Source of the DNA: Bugula neritina
Taxonomy: Eukaryota; Bryozoa; Gymnolaemata; Cheilostomatida; Bugulidae
Reading direction: 5' to 3'
Length of the DNA stretch: 64,000 nt
Assembly: GCA_964035545.1 (NCBI GenBank)
Contig: OZ037767.1
Location: 18,318,281 to 18,382,280, forward strand
Shown: positions 33,906-46,316 of the stretch, piece after piece
How the letters are laid out: each line of letters opens with the position of its first letter
Numbering within the stretch: the stretch's first letter is position 1
The notes under the pieces: generated by a model
Seen by the model: the letters and a program-made list of their open reading frames with translations, nothing else
Database searches by the model: none
What the model was told of the DNA's origin: nothing
Made by a program: the position numbers and the translations under genes

Positions 33906-35960
33906 ATGGAAGCAGCCGGTAAGCTTGTCAGCAAAGCTGTAACATTCCTGTTAGATACTGGGTGTGCTACAAATCTCCTGAGCCAGCGTCTTTTTAACAC
34001 ACTCAATGCAAAAAACAGGCGAACCTGGAGCCATATGAAGGAGAACACGGCACGTTGGCGGGCAGGTCCTGTATCTCTTTTTCTATGGAGTGATAGAGTT
34101 GACTGGTAGAGTCTGTGATCAGGTGATCAGCAAAACTTTCATTGTCAGTCAGCTTAAGGAGGATGCCATCCTGGGAATCCAATTCCTAAAGCGACAGAAG
34201 TGCCACATCGATTTTGGCAAGTCGGCGTTGATAATGGCGAGGCGTGAGCTTGCTTGCGTGGATAGGTTTGGCAGACCCTTGGTGGAAAGAGGGCAGGGCT
34301 GTACTGTTTCTGGGCAGTCTCAAACTACGGTTTGCTGCAGAGTGAATTGTAGAGACATCTCGCTAACGGTCCGAACAGGCTAGATGAGCGTAGAGTTGTC
34401 GGCTAGTTCGCTAGTGGGGAAGTTCCGCTCTGTGCAGGAGGAGGATGTAGGGCCTGCCATGGAGACAGCGGAGGAGGCCCGTAGAGTACCCACTAGGAAC
34501 GGTAAGGGGCCTGTACATGAACACTTGGTAGATTTGTACGGAGATGCCTGTGATGGCTGTGAGAGGAAGCGAGAACGCCTGGTAGTGGCGCAGGGACTCT
34601 TTGAATACAAAGATGTGTTCAGTTGCGGTGATTGTGATATGGGTCTGACCAAAGCTGTCTGTCATGAGATACCCCTGGCGGCGGAGACGGGGCCTATTAG
34701 GCAGCCGGCCTGCTGGCTAGGTCCTTAGAAGGAAAAGTAAGTGAGCCGACAGGTGCAAGACCTTCTGAACCGAGACCTGATTGAGCCAGCACATAGTGCT
34801 TGGAGCTCTCCAGTTGTCTTGGTTCTAAAAAAATGGGAGCTAGCGGTTTTGCCTGGATTATGGCAAACTGAACATCGTGATCATCCAGGACACTTACCTT
34901 CTTCCTGAGATTGATGAGTCACCACATGCCTTAGCTGGTAGCAAGTTCTGCAGTACACTGGATTTGTTGAGCCGGTATTGGTAAGTGCCCTTGTGTCCTG
35001 ATGCACAGGACAAGGCTGTGTTTATTAAGCGGGACGGACTCTGAAAGTAAAAGGTGCTGCCGTTCGGACTTACGTCTACACTTTCCACCTTTCAGTGACT
35101 CATGGAGCAGGTCCTGAGTGAGCTACACTAAAAGATTTTGATCATCTACCTCGATGATGTCAACATCATCTTCCCCGACTTTGCCACTCATGTCAATCGG
35201 CTCAGAGAGGTTGTTTGACAGACTTCGAGCTGTTGGTTTGAAGCTCAGGTCTGAAGCCCTCCAAGTGTACATTGCTGCAACAAGAAATTAGGTACCTGGG
35301 CCACATAGTTAGCCGAGACGGGGTCACCACCTACCCCAAGAAGGTACGGTCTGTGAGGAACTGGGCCGTCCCTGTCGACCTCCCTGAATTGCGAGCATTT
35401 CTGAGGTTGGTAGGTTACTATAGACAGTACATACCCGACTTTGCAGAAATTGGTCAGCCGTTAAACCGGCCGACAGCAAAAGAAGTCTGTTGGCAGTGAA
35501 CGTATGCAGAACAGCAGGCATTTGAGCACTTCAAAGATCGCTTTGTGGAGGCGCCCATCTTGGCGTACCCCGATCCGGCGAAGGAGTACATTCTGGACAC
35601 TGATGCGAGCGACCACAATGTGGGAGCTGTGCTGTCTCAGGTCTAGAATGGTCCCGAGGTGGTGGTCGCTTACTACAGTGAAGCTCTGTCAGCCCCTGAA
35701 AGGAAATGCTACACAACCAGGAAAAAGCTCCCGGCGGTAGTCAAGGCGGTCAAGCACTTTAGACAATATCTGTATGGGCGTACGTTCAGACTACGAACAG
35801 ATCACACGTCCTTGATATGGTTGTGTCAATGAGCTGAACCCTTTAGCCATGTAGTGCGCTGGTTTGAAATCCTGGCTGAGTTTTCATACCGGATCGAGCA
35901 TCGACCAGATAAGAAACACGGTAATGCTGATGAATTAAGCCGCCGCCGGGCAGAGAAGTG
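33906..35960 (+). pseudogene. Gypsy-2 protease, reverse transcriptase and RNase H pseudogene
   Basis: The protease has FLLDTGCATNLLS, with the DTG intact. A linker carries VHEHLVDLYGDACDGCERKR and EYKDVFSCG. Reverse transcriptase starts near VSRQVQDLLNRDLIEPAHSAWSSP, shows the catalytic IIYLDDV at about 35140, and the thumb IRYLGHIVSRDGV at 35272. RNase H has LDTDASDHNVGAVLSQ and the HTSLIWLCQ segment. Stops after RQPACWLGP, KEVCWQ, LSQV and LWLCQ, plus frameshifts, break the frame into at least six pieces. Confidence 0.85.
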
Positions 35961-36012
35961 TAAGTAATGCCAGAACATTGCGTGCAGGAATGGTGGACCC
36001 TTTTCTTCGAAC

Positions 36013-37060
36013 ATGGAGAAGCAAATAAAAAGAGCAGATGTATACAGCTGGAAGGAAGGAAAACTCTGGTCTGAGCCCTCCTCTAAAGCTGTCAACAACC
36101 TCCATGCAAACCCTACACTACTCTGGAACGTAAGGGAGCTGTATAGGCTCCAAGCTACGCTACCTGGGGTGCTACCCAACTTAGTCCAAGCCAAGAAGGA
36201 GGGACGGGGGCCTAGCGATGCCAAACAGTGGGTCAAGTGTTCAGAATTCAAGTATGTCTGCGACCGTTGGGACTCCCTCCAGTTTAATGGTGATTGGTTG
36301 TTAACGATAACGTTGGCAACCGGTGTGAATCACCAGGAGCGGGAGAGGGTAGTCTGCCTGTTTGCTCTCCGCCGAGAGCTGATCTGGAAAACCCATAAGC
36401 AAGCTCATGCTGGAGCTGGGCGGGTGACTCGGTGTCTTCAGCTCCCATGGTACTGGCCCGGTCTGACCCAGGATGTCCGACTCCGGGTGTGGAAGTGTGA
36501 GATATGCCAAGCTAGTAAGCATGGCTGCTTCACTGAGACTGCAGGAAGGCGCCGCCTACATGCCGGTCGCTCGTGGCAGATAGTTTCTGTAGATCTGGTG
36601 GGCCCCATGCTCACGTCTGTGAAAGGTAATAACTGGATACTGGTATTATCTAACCACTTTACGCGGTGGGCAAATGCTCTGGCTATCTCAGATGCGTCGG
36701 CTCCCACGGTGGTCAAGGCCTTGGATCAGCATGTGTTCTGTTATGTTGGTTTGCCGGAGCAAATACATTTTGATCAAGGTGCCCAGTTTCAGTCGCAACT
36801 TATGAGTAATCTCTGCAAGATGTGGGGTTTAATCAAAGCCGGCGACCCCATATCACCCACAAGTAAATGGGGTTGTGGAGCGGAACAACCATATATTAGG
36901 CCATTCTCTGAAAAGTCTACTACTGGGTAAGAGTCAGAAAGATAGGGACTTGATGCTACTGCAAATCATGCGCGCCTACCGAGTACTCCTCACTCTAGCA
37001 CACTGGAGACCCCCTCACTTTCTCCTGCTCGGTAGAGAAACACGAGTTCCTGGGCACTTA
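36013..37060 (+). pseudogene. Gypsy-2 integrase pseudogene
   Basis: The zinc domain is seen as HKQAHAGAGRVTRCLQLPWYW with CEICQASK. The first catalytic Asp is in SVDLVGP and the second in HFDQGAQF. A frameshift near 36860-36875 removes the Glu-containing segment from the frame, which resumes as ERNNHILGHSLKSLL. The open part runs 305 codons from 36013. Context and length fit a standard Ty3/Gypsy integrase. Confidence 0.85.
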
Positions 37061-37221
37061 ACTTAACATTTTCTGGCTTCAGAGAGCAACGTCCATGAGT
37101 ACGTGGACAAGCTCATTACTGCATGAGGACGGTTCACGAGGTGTTTTGTGAGCAGCAATGGCAGTTAAGGGGTGGCGACTCTGAAGACCCTTCTTTGTAT
37201 AAGGCGGGAGGCTGGGTCTAG

Positions 37222-37740
37222 ATGACCAGTCGCCGGCGGCAGTGTGGACAGGCAGCCAAGTTACAGTCGAAGTTCATGGATCCTTCTTGCGTGACGGAGG
37301 TGATGCCAAATCACACGTATAAAGTGGAACGTTCTGGCCAAGTTTCAGTCCAAAACGAAGTACAACTGAAGCCGTACCGGTCGAGTCCTGATGCAGAAGG
37401 GTAGGCCCCTCTCTTTCTAGAACCTATGCGCCGTCTGACCATAAGGGGGACAAGGTAGGGTCGACAGAGGGTTGGAGGTGGTGCTGCAAGATCAGGAAGG
37501 AGCGACCAGCCCCGGCCGCCCCCACCTCCGGAAGAGGCAGTTGAGGAGCCGGAAGACCGATTCAGGCTGGCCCCGTCATCAGTGGAGCCAGCCGACACAC
37601 CTGTCGTTCCTGATGAGATGGAAACTCTTCAAATTCATGAGGAGGAGGTAGCTAGAGAGGAACCACCCGTACAAGTGGAAACCCCACACTGGAGACCCCA
37701 CCCTTGGTGGTAGAGTCACCAGTGGCAGCAGCCCCCCCCC
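37222..37740 (+). pseudogene. Gypsy-2 integrase C-terminal segment and proline-rich tail
   Basis: QSKFMDPSCVTEVMPNHTYK and VQNEVQLKPYRSS form the usual C-terminal integrase barrel. After a stop a proline- and glutamate-rich tail (PPPPEEAVEEPEDRF) follows and ends in a C10 homopolymer at about 37730. Confidence 0.7.
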
Positions 37741-38945
37741 CCCAGTACAGTTGGAACATAGTCAAGGTACTAGAGCTCCACCATTTTTTTAAAGGACTTC
37801 TTGTGTGACTTAGTTGACTTGCATATTATTCTGTAATTTGTCAATCAACACAAAAAAATCTGGGGGGCAGCAATTGGGAGTTGTACTCCCCCATTGACGT
37901 ACAGATTAGGTCAGCTGGGGGGTCAGCAGAGGCAAAGCTAGCCATCGGGGGAGAGTTATTGCATCATCCCTCTCACCGCGTAGAAAGCCTTTTCCAATTG
38001 TAACTGTCAAAGCGTGAGCACACACTTGTGACAGCTGGCAACTACGGAGCTTCAAGTAGACGGTAGGGCTAGCATAGCGATTGTCTTATGGAAAGTCTAC
38101 TAGTGAAATTCTTCTATTTAGGTATAGTTTAGACTAGTAGCCAATTAAGGTCTCGATCTGTCATACGAATAAGGCTGGAGCTCCTGATGTCAGTGATTTC
38201 ACTGGCGGATGATTTATGGAAATCAGGAGGGTCATTGGTTGCTCGACTCGGTCGCAGTGCTGTACTGACTAAGTGGAGTCTCCTACAACAGAAGCTGGGT
38301 GCTCTGTTGTAGGTGAAACTGTTCGAGGTGGAGGAACTAGAAGACCTGCCACCACCAGCCACGCATTCACCTCCCTCAACCTCTTCTCTCTGACAGTTAT
38401 GGACAAATATGCCGACATGTGATTAGTTCGTATCAGCTTTCGTTATATAGAGCAGGTAGCTGACGTGAGCGGGTCGGCAGTGCGGCCATGTTATGTTTCT
38501 CTGCCTTGTCACATGATTTCAATATTTTATCGATAGTGCTCTTGGTAGCTACATTTCTGTTCTGTACTTTCATTTATATTGTATTATTTTATGCTATTTA
38601 CTTTAGTGTATTTCTGTATTATTGTGTTTCACGCTACTACTTTGTCTTTTGCAATTCGTCAATTACGCGCCGGCAAGGACACGTGCTACTTTCTTTGTCT
38701 TTCCTCTCTGGAGCCTGTACTATCCTCCATAACGTCACGGAGACCCAGAACCTAGGCTTTCTTCTCCCCCCTCCCCTCATCATACCATCGTAGTGATCCG
38801 AAACCTGGACTTTCCTTCAATTCTTCCAGGAGCGCTGCAACCGGGTGCTTTTCGATAGGTCGGGGGAATGCAAGAAGTTGTGCTCCTGTGTATATTGAAA
38901 AGACAACTCCATCTTACTTCTACTTGAATATGCATCATTGCACAA
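37741..38945. other. Gypsy-2 3' non-coding region
   Basis: The region has no element gene. It shares landmarks with the same zone of Gypsy-3 on the other strand, including TTCTTGTGTGA, the GGGGG.CAG.CAATTG.GAGTTG block and a later CTACAACAGA segment, so it is part of the element. A 101-codon hydrophobic ORF at 38488-38793 has no counterpart in Gypsy-3 and no recognisable envelope features. Confidence 0.6.
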
Positions 38946-39314
38946 TGCCTATATTTGCAGCAGATCAACTATCGTGATAGCTGACAACCGTAATGTGTAG
39001 CGTCTCTAATACACTCGGCCTATCAACGTATACATTACTACACTACCCACGTACGCTCTGAACAAAGAAAGGGACTGACTAGTCTAATTTAGTTGATTGA
39101 TAGCGCGCTTGGATAGCCGCAGTTGGACAGTGGCATTGATTTAGTTAGGTTGCCTTATACTGCATGCAGTTATGTAGTTTGCTTTTATTATTTGTGTATA
39201 GTTTTGCTTGTGTATCTTTTGACTCGAATAAACACCTTGTATTCTACTTTAACTTGGCAGTGTAGCATTAACTTTAAAATACCCAATAATTAGTGAATGC
39301 ATAAATTTACAACA
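38946..39314 (+). repeat. Gypsy-2 3' LTR
   Basis: It pairs with the 5' LTR, with about ten percent difference and small indels. No convincing polypurine tract lies just upstream, in keeping with the age of the copy. Confidence 0.85.
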
Positions 39315-40784
39315 TTATTTGTATTTACATTCCACAATTAGAGTTTGATTCAATTATGCAACACGTTAACTTGATATAACATTTTTAAATAAAAGATAGC
39401 TGACGTGGCGCAAAACCAGTTCCTAAGCCGAAGAGAATTTGGAAGTTTGCAAAACATTCTATGTAATGTCATTACTAATGATGTCTTACATACCTTCTGC
39501 TGTTGCTTGATGAGCCGCACTCGGAGGTCGAGCTGTAGTAATACTCTTCGAAAAGCTTATTTCTTTGCTGATAATGGAAGAGTTGAGTAATCGTATGTGC
39601 TGAGTAAACATACACCAGGCTAATGGTTGATGACTAGCAGCTAAACGTAATATACAATAGTGTAATATTATATACAGTAATATAGTATTATATATACAAT
39701 AATGCAATATTATATAAGTATTATATAATATATATCATATATATGCATATATGTATAGTAATATAATGCTACGTATACTTAGTAATACAATATTATATAC
39801 AGTAACATAACATTATATACGGTAATTTGTTGTTATATACAGTAGTAGAATGTTTTATACAGTAATAGAATATCAAGTACAGTAATATATTATATACAGG
39901 AATAAAGTGTTATATAGAGTATTGTATTATTATATACAGTTGTATAATATTATATAGTCATATACTTGACTGATAAAAGTTCTATGCTGAAATTGCTCAC
40001 TACATTACTTATATGGAACTTTTAGTAGAATCAATTCATTTAATATTGATTGCACTTAAATTTTACTGAGTCATTTCCTATAAGCTTTTTTGCTTGTTTT
40101 TAGCCATCCTGGGTAAGAATTTCTCCATATAATATTAATTTCTTACCCTTATGATAGTAACACAGAGAGAGAGAATGAACCTACCCCTGCCAATATCATC
40201 CATGTTGACCACACATATGTGCAGCAACACTTTCTAGCTAGAGACTCAATGTGCTGGTGTGAAGCTGCTCTAGTAAAATGATGAATTGAGCTGAGACAGC
40301 TGGGCCATAATGGAAACCATTTATAGTGTTAATAAGTAAAATGCATTAATTCTGTTTACCAACCCATTTAGTTTGAATTGTGTTTGGCTAAATTTTATTG
40401 TCAAGTAGAATAAAAGATTAGATATTAAAACAGCATTGCTTTAAACAAACACATATTAGACTTCAAGTAACATACACTACAGGGTGAACAGCAGTGAATG
40501 ATAAAAAGCATAACCAGCTGCCAATGTTGAGCCAAGAACATAGTATATATACACTATCCAATATATTATGTGTAATATATCCTATATATTATATACAATA
40601 TCTAATATAGTATACACAATATCCAATATAGTATGCGAAATATATCCAATATATTATATACAATATCCAATATAATATATACAGTATCCAATATAGTATA
40701 TATATACAACATACAATATAGTATATACAATATACAATATTCAATATAGTATATATACAATGTCCAATACACAAACAAAGCTTG
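39315..40784. other. AT-rich intergenic with simple repeats; one weak exon candidate
   Basis: 39640-39970 is an AT-rich tandem zone built on TATATACAGTAATAT, and 40555-40770 is a second one built on CAATATAGTATATA. At 39492-39571 the minus strand has an acceptor-like CCATTATCAG, an open AAGEISF-like stretch ending ATAEG and a good donor GTATGTAAG. No partner exon fits, so I do not call a gene. The rest shows nothing I can support. Confidence 0.5.
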
Positions 40785-43700
40785 CTAAGTTGTTGATGGT
40801 TGTTCAGTACTTCTACCTTCTTCCTAAAACACAATAAAATATGACATTAGTTTGGTTTGCACTCATCACATAAAAAACCTCAACTTCTGCTTTATGCTAA
40901 TTTTTAAGCAAATAACATAAATAGAAAGCATAATAGAATTAGTTAATTGAATATATCTTATGCAGTTATAACATTAAATTTAGGTTCAACTCAACTCCAT
41001 TTCATAGCATTTACTAATGTAAATTTAACAATTAATAACATCAACAGCTGTGCTGTGCTCTTACCAACAACTGCTGATAGAAAACTGTGTGCTTCACATT
41101 TCTCACTGGTTCCCACGTTGGAATCCTGAAAACACAACCATATCCTTGCAACCGAAGCACCTGCAGCACACACAGTTGACAGAAAATAACTGTAGAGTTG
41201 TCTACACAACTTACTTGTAACCTTTCCATTTCACAAGTGCTTTAGCTCCTTTGATTCTAATAATCTTTTCTATAGCCCACAGCTTTCTTTTGTTACCTGA
41301 AGTCAAAGCAACATAATATAAAGTGGTAGCTATGACAACGCTCTAAACAAATGTGTAAAAGTGGTAAACAAAACCTGACTTGTTTTTACAATTAGACAGT
41401 AGTACAATGCATAGCTGTCACCCACAACATTGATTGAATCGTTTCAGTTATTATTCTTAACTTTTCTAAAATTATCAGAAAATATAAAAAAAAAACTCTT
41501 TCCCAAGAATTCTATTTATTTAAATCTTACCTTTTGTTGCTAATAGATTATTTCTTAAAACTGGGAGCTGTGATGTGGCTGAAGTATAAGAAGCAGTGGT
41601 TGAAGTGTTAGTCAGTGTTGTGGTAATAGCAGCGTAGATGTGAGTGGAGCGTGTAGAGTGAACAACATGTCTGTTAGTTGAAGTTGTGGTTGAGGCTTTA
41701 GACGGTCTCGGTGAAACTGAACACTTCTCTGTGGGTGGTCTAATCAAAGGAGCTGAACATGTATCTGTAGAAGTTCTCCTTTCTATAGAAGGAGTAGTAG
41801 GAGTAGCAGTAATAGTAAGAGTAGCAGTGAGAGTAGGGATAGCAGTAATAGTAGGAGTAGCAATGATAGTAGGAGTAGCAGTGACAGTAGGAGTAGCAGT
41901 AGGAGTAGCAGTACTCTTAGTGTAGGGCCACACAAGGTGTTTTTACACGTTCGTGACGTGCAAGAATACACACTAGTGACCTGCCACACACAGTGCGTGT
42001 TTTGCGAGTGCAAAAATTTATTTACCAAAGATGTTAGCGTTAAACTTTACTGCTCGTCTACAGACTTTTGTTTTTACAATTCCATAATCGGCAAAGTGAC
42101 TCGATTAGATTAGATTAGATACTATAAAAGCGGAAATGCAAATGATATGAAACTGTTTTAATTCAGTTCTCTAAAAGCTAAAGCGTGAATTGAAAATAAA
42201 GAAATGTGCTCGCTAAATGATAATAAGCCAATTAGATCAAACACGCACGAGCTTGCCGCTAAGCTTGCTCAGCATGCTAGATGCATAAAAATCCCGCTCA
42301 TGACGTCCAGTTTTTGGGCTAAACGTGATTTCTCGCACGTCACGCGTGTGTAAAACGCGTCATGTGGCCCTACACTTAGTAGACGTCTCAGTATTAGTAG
42401 CCGCTGCAGTTCGAGTTACAGCACTTTTTTTCTTATAATTTTTTGTAGAAGTCTTTTCATTCAAGTTGTAAATTTGATCAACTGAAATAAATAGAAAAAA
42501 GGTAGCCAATAACATCAATACAAAACTATTAAAAAACTATCATATATTAGCTGCATGCTCTTTGGTAGAGCATCTGTTCATGTTTGAGTGACCTGCCCTA
42601 CAACCCAGTATGTCTTCAGTGAAAGTAGACTTTGTGGTGGAAGATTGGTACTAGATTTAGTATTACCAAGTAACATACTAGTGAAAAGCAGCTTATAGCA
42701 CTTAAATATACTAACAGGAGCTCCAAATATTACTTTTACAAAAATCAGAATGATTAAAACTTTTCTCAGAGATTGAATACACTAATAACATCACAGCTTG
42801 CTTTGCTGCTAAAAATAAATGTCTAAGGAACTGTCTACACTTTAATCTGTTGCAGTAAAGAGGGCATAACTCTGATATTACAGAAACCTGTTTACTACTT
42901 TCATTCAACAATCACGAAGCTGTGGTTATGGACTGATGTTGATGATTTTGTGTGTTGATGTAGAATCTTACTTGAACTTAATAGCAGGTCTTTCATTGCT
43001 TCAATAGACTCCTTTGTATGTTCACTGGACACTCCACTGCGTATTACTGTCAGTTTATCTTGTGAATTCGGCTTCAGCATAAAAGTTATCACTCCAAAAC
43101 CAGCTCCATGAGCAAATGCTGACTGCAATATAATGACATCCCAAAATATCTATTGCGATGCTACTCTAAAAATAACTTTATAAATTTTTATCAAAATGAC
43201 ATATCAATTTTACTGTAAATCATGAGTCAAACTACTAAACTTTGGCATAGGAAACATCAACTATAATGAGTGCTGGAAGAATAGAAACAACAAACTCTTC
43301 TGATTTGCACAAGCTTACCATGTTACACATTATGTGTCTTGTGTGGCCATTACCCTTTTTATGTTGCCCTCCTTTATTTAATTCTTTCTTTTTGCTGTTT
43401 ATTGTCAATGACTTCTTAGACTGACCTGTGCACACGTAAAGGCTGTGTCAGAGTTAAAAAAATTTAACTGCATAGCTTTTTTATAGTAAAGGATATCAAA
43501 GTTGTTTAATTGGAACTGTAAAATGTAACTACATGCATCTTTGTTTGTCAAATGACTTGGTTATTCCCAAATAATATACTGATTTAATGAATATATTAAA
43601 CTCTATAACAGCATTAAGCCAAACACTAGATAAGCACTAGCAAACACTAATGACCATATTCACAGGAACAGTTATACCCAAAGAGACTTGGAATCAGCAA

Positions 43701-44208
43701 TATAAATGTTAGTCCTACTGACTCACCACAGCCAGGACAATTGGCAGCATTTATCGCCATAACATGCTGACAGTGTGGACATCTTCGTTTCATCACTAAA
43801 ACATCAACAATAATGTAACAGTACACAGCATAGCCTACAGGAAGTAAATTTAGCCCTGCAACCATTTCCTATTCAGCTATTGTAACATCATGCATTCAGT
43901 TTTAGGTACTACTTTGGTACTGCTAACAATTGTGAGGGTATTAGAAAATAAGTTCAAAGAATTATTAAGCAACTATAAACTGCTTTAGTTTTCTGTATTT
44001 TGTAGAGTTAGCTGTATACTTTAGTGAAGGTTCTATGTAGGTTCTAGTGATATAGAAAGAGAACTGAGTTTATACATTTTAAACTACTTCAACTCTTACC
44101 ACAGCGGCTACATTTTGGAGGAGGCCGGAAAGTTTGCCTCTGCATAAAAACCTCCTTACAAAGAGTGCAGCGAGCAACTTTGCTAGCTGGAGCAGCAGTA
44201 TTGGTCAT
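40785..44208 (-). CDS. Zinc-ribbon and chromodomain protein, eight exons, interrupted by a transposon
   Basis: Exons on the minus strand are 44208-44100, 43795-43727, 43425-43319, 43122-42972, 42481-41531 (holding a 454-bp transposon at 41921-42374), 41296-41215, 41125-41065 and 40823-40785. All junctions are GT-AG and every phase matches. Without the transposon and one target duplication the frame is 1110 nt, 369 residues. Cys pairs at 14/17, 33/36, 42/45 and 56/59 form two zinc ribbons. A lysine-rich linker follows, then an unrecognised segment (96-150, AFAHGAGFGVITFML), a Thr/Pro tract (about 182-215, TATPT repeats) and a chromodomain (about 314-346) with WAIEKI, LVKWKGY and TWEPVRN. The aromatic cage positions are W316, W333 and Y336. 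Chromodomains bind methylated histone tails, so a nuclear chromatin role is inferred. As assembled, the transposon brings a stop four codons after residue 181 and removes the chromodomain. Confidence 0.75.
41921..42374. mobile_element. 454-bp TIR transposon inside exon 5 of the chromodomain gene
   Basis: The perfect 12-bp terminal inverted repeats are TGTAGGGCCACA and TGTGGCCCTACA. A 5-bp target duplication CTTAG lies at 41916-41920 and 42375-42379. Subterminal sequence is also roughly inverted (TTTTTACACG on the left, CGTGTGTAAAACG on the right, both with CGTGACGTG-like motifs). It has no transposase. Removal with one CTTAG restores the coding frame exactly. On the gene's strand the element contributes an in-frame TGA in its first 15 bases. 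Confidence 0.9.
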
Positions 44209-45591
44209 TTCAAACTCTAGAAACCAGATGAATAAAAATATGATGACATACTAGAGTGAGGACAATACAAAGCAGTGCTGATACTTAGTAAACAAGTACA
44301 CTGAGCTACTGTACACTGACTTGAGGTGTTTATAATATAATACTTTAATGGCAGCATGTAAGGAATACAGTTTAAACTTTTTGATAATTGCTGTTTTTTT
44401 ACTTTAGAAACCAATTAACTCAAACTTTTTAATGGGTTTAGTCATTCTGATTGTCACAAAATATTATAACTGATAGAGGGCTAAATAATGTATAACTGTG
44501 CAGTAATGTTGCCCAGAGAACTTTTACCCAACTATTAAATTACACTAATTATTGCATAATGTCTACATACCTTAATGTTCAACAAATACATACTGTCACA
44601 TACTGTCACATGCTGTCACCGATTATGATACAAATAGTGTTTTTGTTGGTGAGGTAATAGCTGTGATTTAAAACAGTTATATAAGTTATCACTAATTGTA
44701 ATGTTTGAAAATAAACTTATTGAACTTGAACTAGGTATTGTGAAGATACAAGTTTCGAGAGCAAAAGCAGCTGCAATAGTGAAACATCAAAAAATTGCTT
44801 AAAGTTAGTTGACTATGACTTTACGGAGCAATGATGCTTTTTAATAGAATACTCTTACCAATGTTATTTTGTATGATGCACATAAATGGCTCTTCGACAA
44901 GGCCAAGTCGATTAGGTTGTTATCTGAACACTGGGCATTTTTGTATTATATTAAATCACCGTTGTTGTATTAACAGTGCTATATTATATTACTATTATTG
45001 TATAATATTATATCAACATTACTGTATCATAGTATATCAGTATTATATTGTAATATATTATATCATTATTATTGCATTATATTATATCCCCATTCTTGTA
45101 TTATATTCCATAAAAAGCATGATAAAAGTGATAATACTATTTGAGGATATGACAGCTATAAGAAAACCAACATTATTATAAAGTTAAAACATGTAGAAGC
45201 AGTGCTATAATATTATGATGAGCTAGAATACAGCACATTGATGGAGCCAATGGAGTTTTCTACTCTTGTAATTTAATAAAGTTAAAGACAGAGCAATAGT
45301 TTGCAACTGAATTTTAAGTAAATTTCCCCAACTACTAAAATTAGGAATAGCCACAGAACTTTTTAAACTATTAATAAAAAATAGCATACCAATGATAAAA
45401 CCATATTTTAGTATCTTGGCTATGTGCTTGCATAGTTTTGTAATATTGAAACTTCATGGTAAAACTATTATTTAAGTTTCATAATGTCATATTTTTTATT
45501 TAAAATGTCAACTATTTTCTACAACCTACATGACATGAGCTAGGTCTAGTTGTAACTATTAATTCACACTCTATTCATGATTACGGTATTA
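44209..45591. other. Upstream of the chromodomain gene; AT-rich, no gene
   Basis: A TTTCTAG acceptor 8 bp before the start ATG suggests a 5'UTR exon somewhere here. 44586-44620 has three copies of ACATACTGTC, a short piece resembling the ACTG satellite. 44970-45110 is an AT-rich tandem zone with TATTATATTG-type units that creates a chance Y/I-rich ORF. Nothing else is recognisable. Confidence 0.5.
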
Positions 45592-45599
45592 TAATCAAC

Positions 45600-46316
45600 C
45601 AGGGTTTGGGTAATTGTAATTTGTAATTGGTTGGAATTAATTACATTTTCTCATGTAATTAAATGTAATTTGTAATTGGTGTATAAAATGTAATTTTGCA
45701 ATTAAGTAATTACGCTAAGAAAACGGATTGCATTCAGCTGTCCTGAATTATAATAACACAAATCACATTACACTCGTGTACATCTAGCTTCTCTTATATC
45801 TAAACTCTAACTCTCTAAGTCACAAAGCTCTCTTTGCTTCGCAGGGGGGGGGGGGGCAATCGCGTCATACGACGTGATTGGATATGCACAATAGTTCGCC
45901 ACGCCTTGAGATTCTACTACAAAGTGTAGTTTGTGCTGCAACTGCACTTACACTATCCATTACACCTATTCGTTACTGTTGAGAACAAAGAAGGTTGTCT
46001 GTTGTCAATATTGCCCCTGGTAGTTGGACTCACAGAACTGAAACTTTAAGGGGTTATAGTTCAATTGTTGGACTCCAGCAGTGAGAATAGATAACTTCTA
46101 TTTGTCTTTTGTGAAAACAAAAGTAATTGTATTTGTAATTAGTTACATTACCATGTAATTGTAGGCTAATTGTAATTAGTTACATTACCATGTAATTGTA
46201 ATTGCAATTAATTACATTTATTTTATCTGTAATTATAATTGTAACTGTAATTGACAAATTCTCATGCATTTGTAATTGTGATTAATCACATTCATATGTA
46301 ATTGACCCCAACCCTG
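45600..46316. mobile_element. 717-bp hAT-like MITE with TAATTG-rich interior
   Basis: The left end CAGGGTTTGGGTAATTG and the right end CAATTGACCCCAACCCTG are inverted repeats of a type common in hAT elements. The flanks TAATCAAC (45592-45599) and TTATCAAC (46317-46324) form an 8-bp target duplication with one mismatch. The interior is dominated by TGTAATT units near both ends, contains a run of about 14 G at 45846, and has no transposase. Confidence 0.75.

Larger units (their letters stand above)
32033..39314 (+). mobile_element. Gypsy-2: decayed 7.3 kb Ty3/Gypsy element
   Basis: It has direct LTRs of about 370 bp (32033-32402 and 38946-39314) that start TGCCT and end CAACA and differ at roughly one base in ten, so the insertion is old. 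The order is primer-binding site, gag, protease, RT, RNase H, integrase with a GPY-like C-terminal segment, a proline-rich tail, then about 1.2 kb of non-coding 3' sequence. Many stops and frameshifts interrupt every gene. No matching target duplication is evident at the flanks. It is related to Gypsy-3 through the whole coding region. Confidence 0.9.

Noticed and set aside
38488-38793. Hydrophobic 101-codon ORF as a Gypsy-2 envelope gene
   Set aside because: It has no signal peptide pattern, cleavage site or cysteine layout of an envelope, and Gypsy-3 has no counterpart.
39492-39577. Possible terminal exon of the chromodomain gene
   Set aside because: It lies downstream of a complete stop-bearing last exon, and no donor with matching phase joins it.
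41686-41925. Val/Gly-rich plus-strand ORF
   Set aside because: It is the antisense shadow of the Thr/Pro-coding exon of the minus-strand chromodomain gene.
41783-42028. Poly-Leu ORF on the minus strand
   Set aside because: It is an alternative frame of the Thr/Pro tract running into the transposon, with no independent support.
44831-45181. 116-codon Y/I-rich plus-strand ORF
   Set aside because: Most of it is translated from an AT-rich tandem tract.
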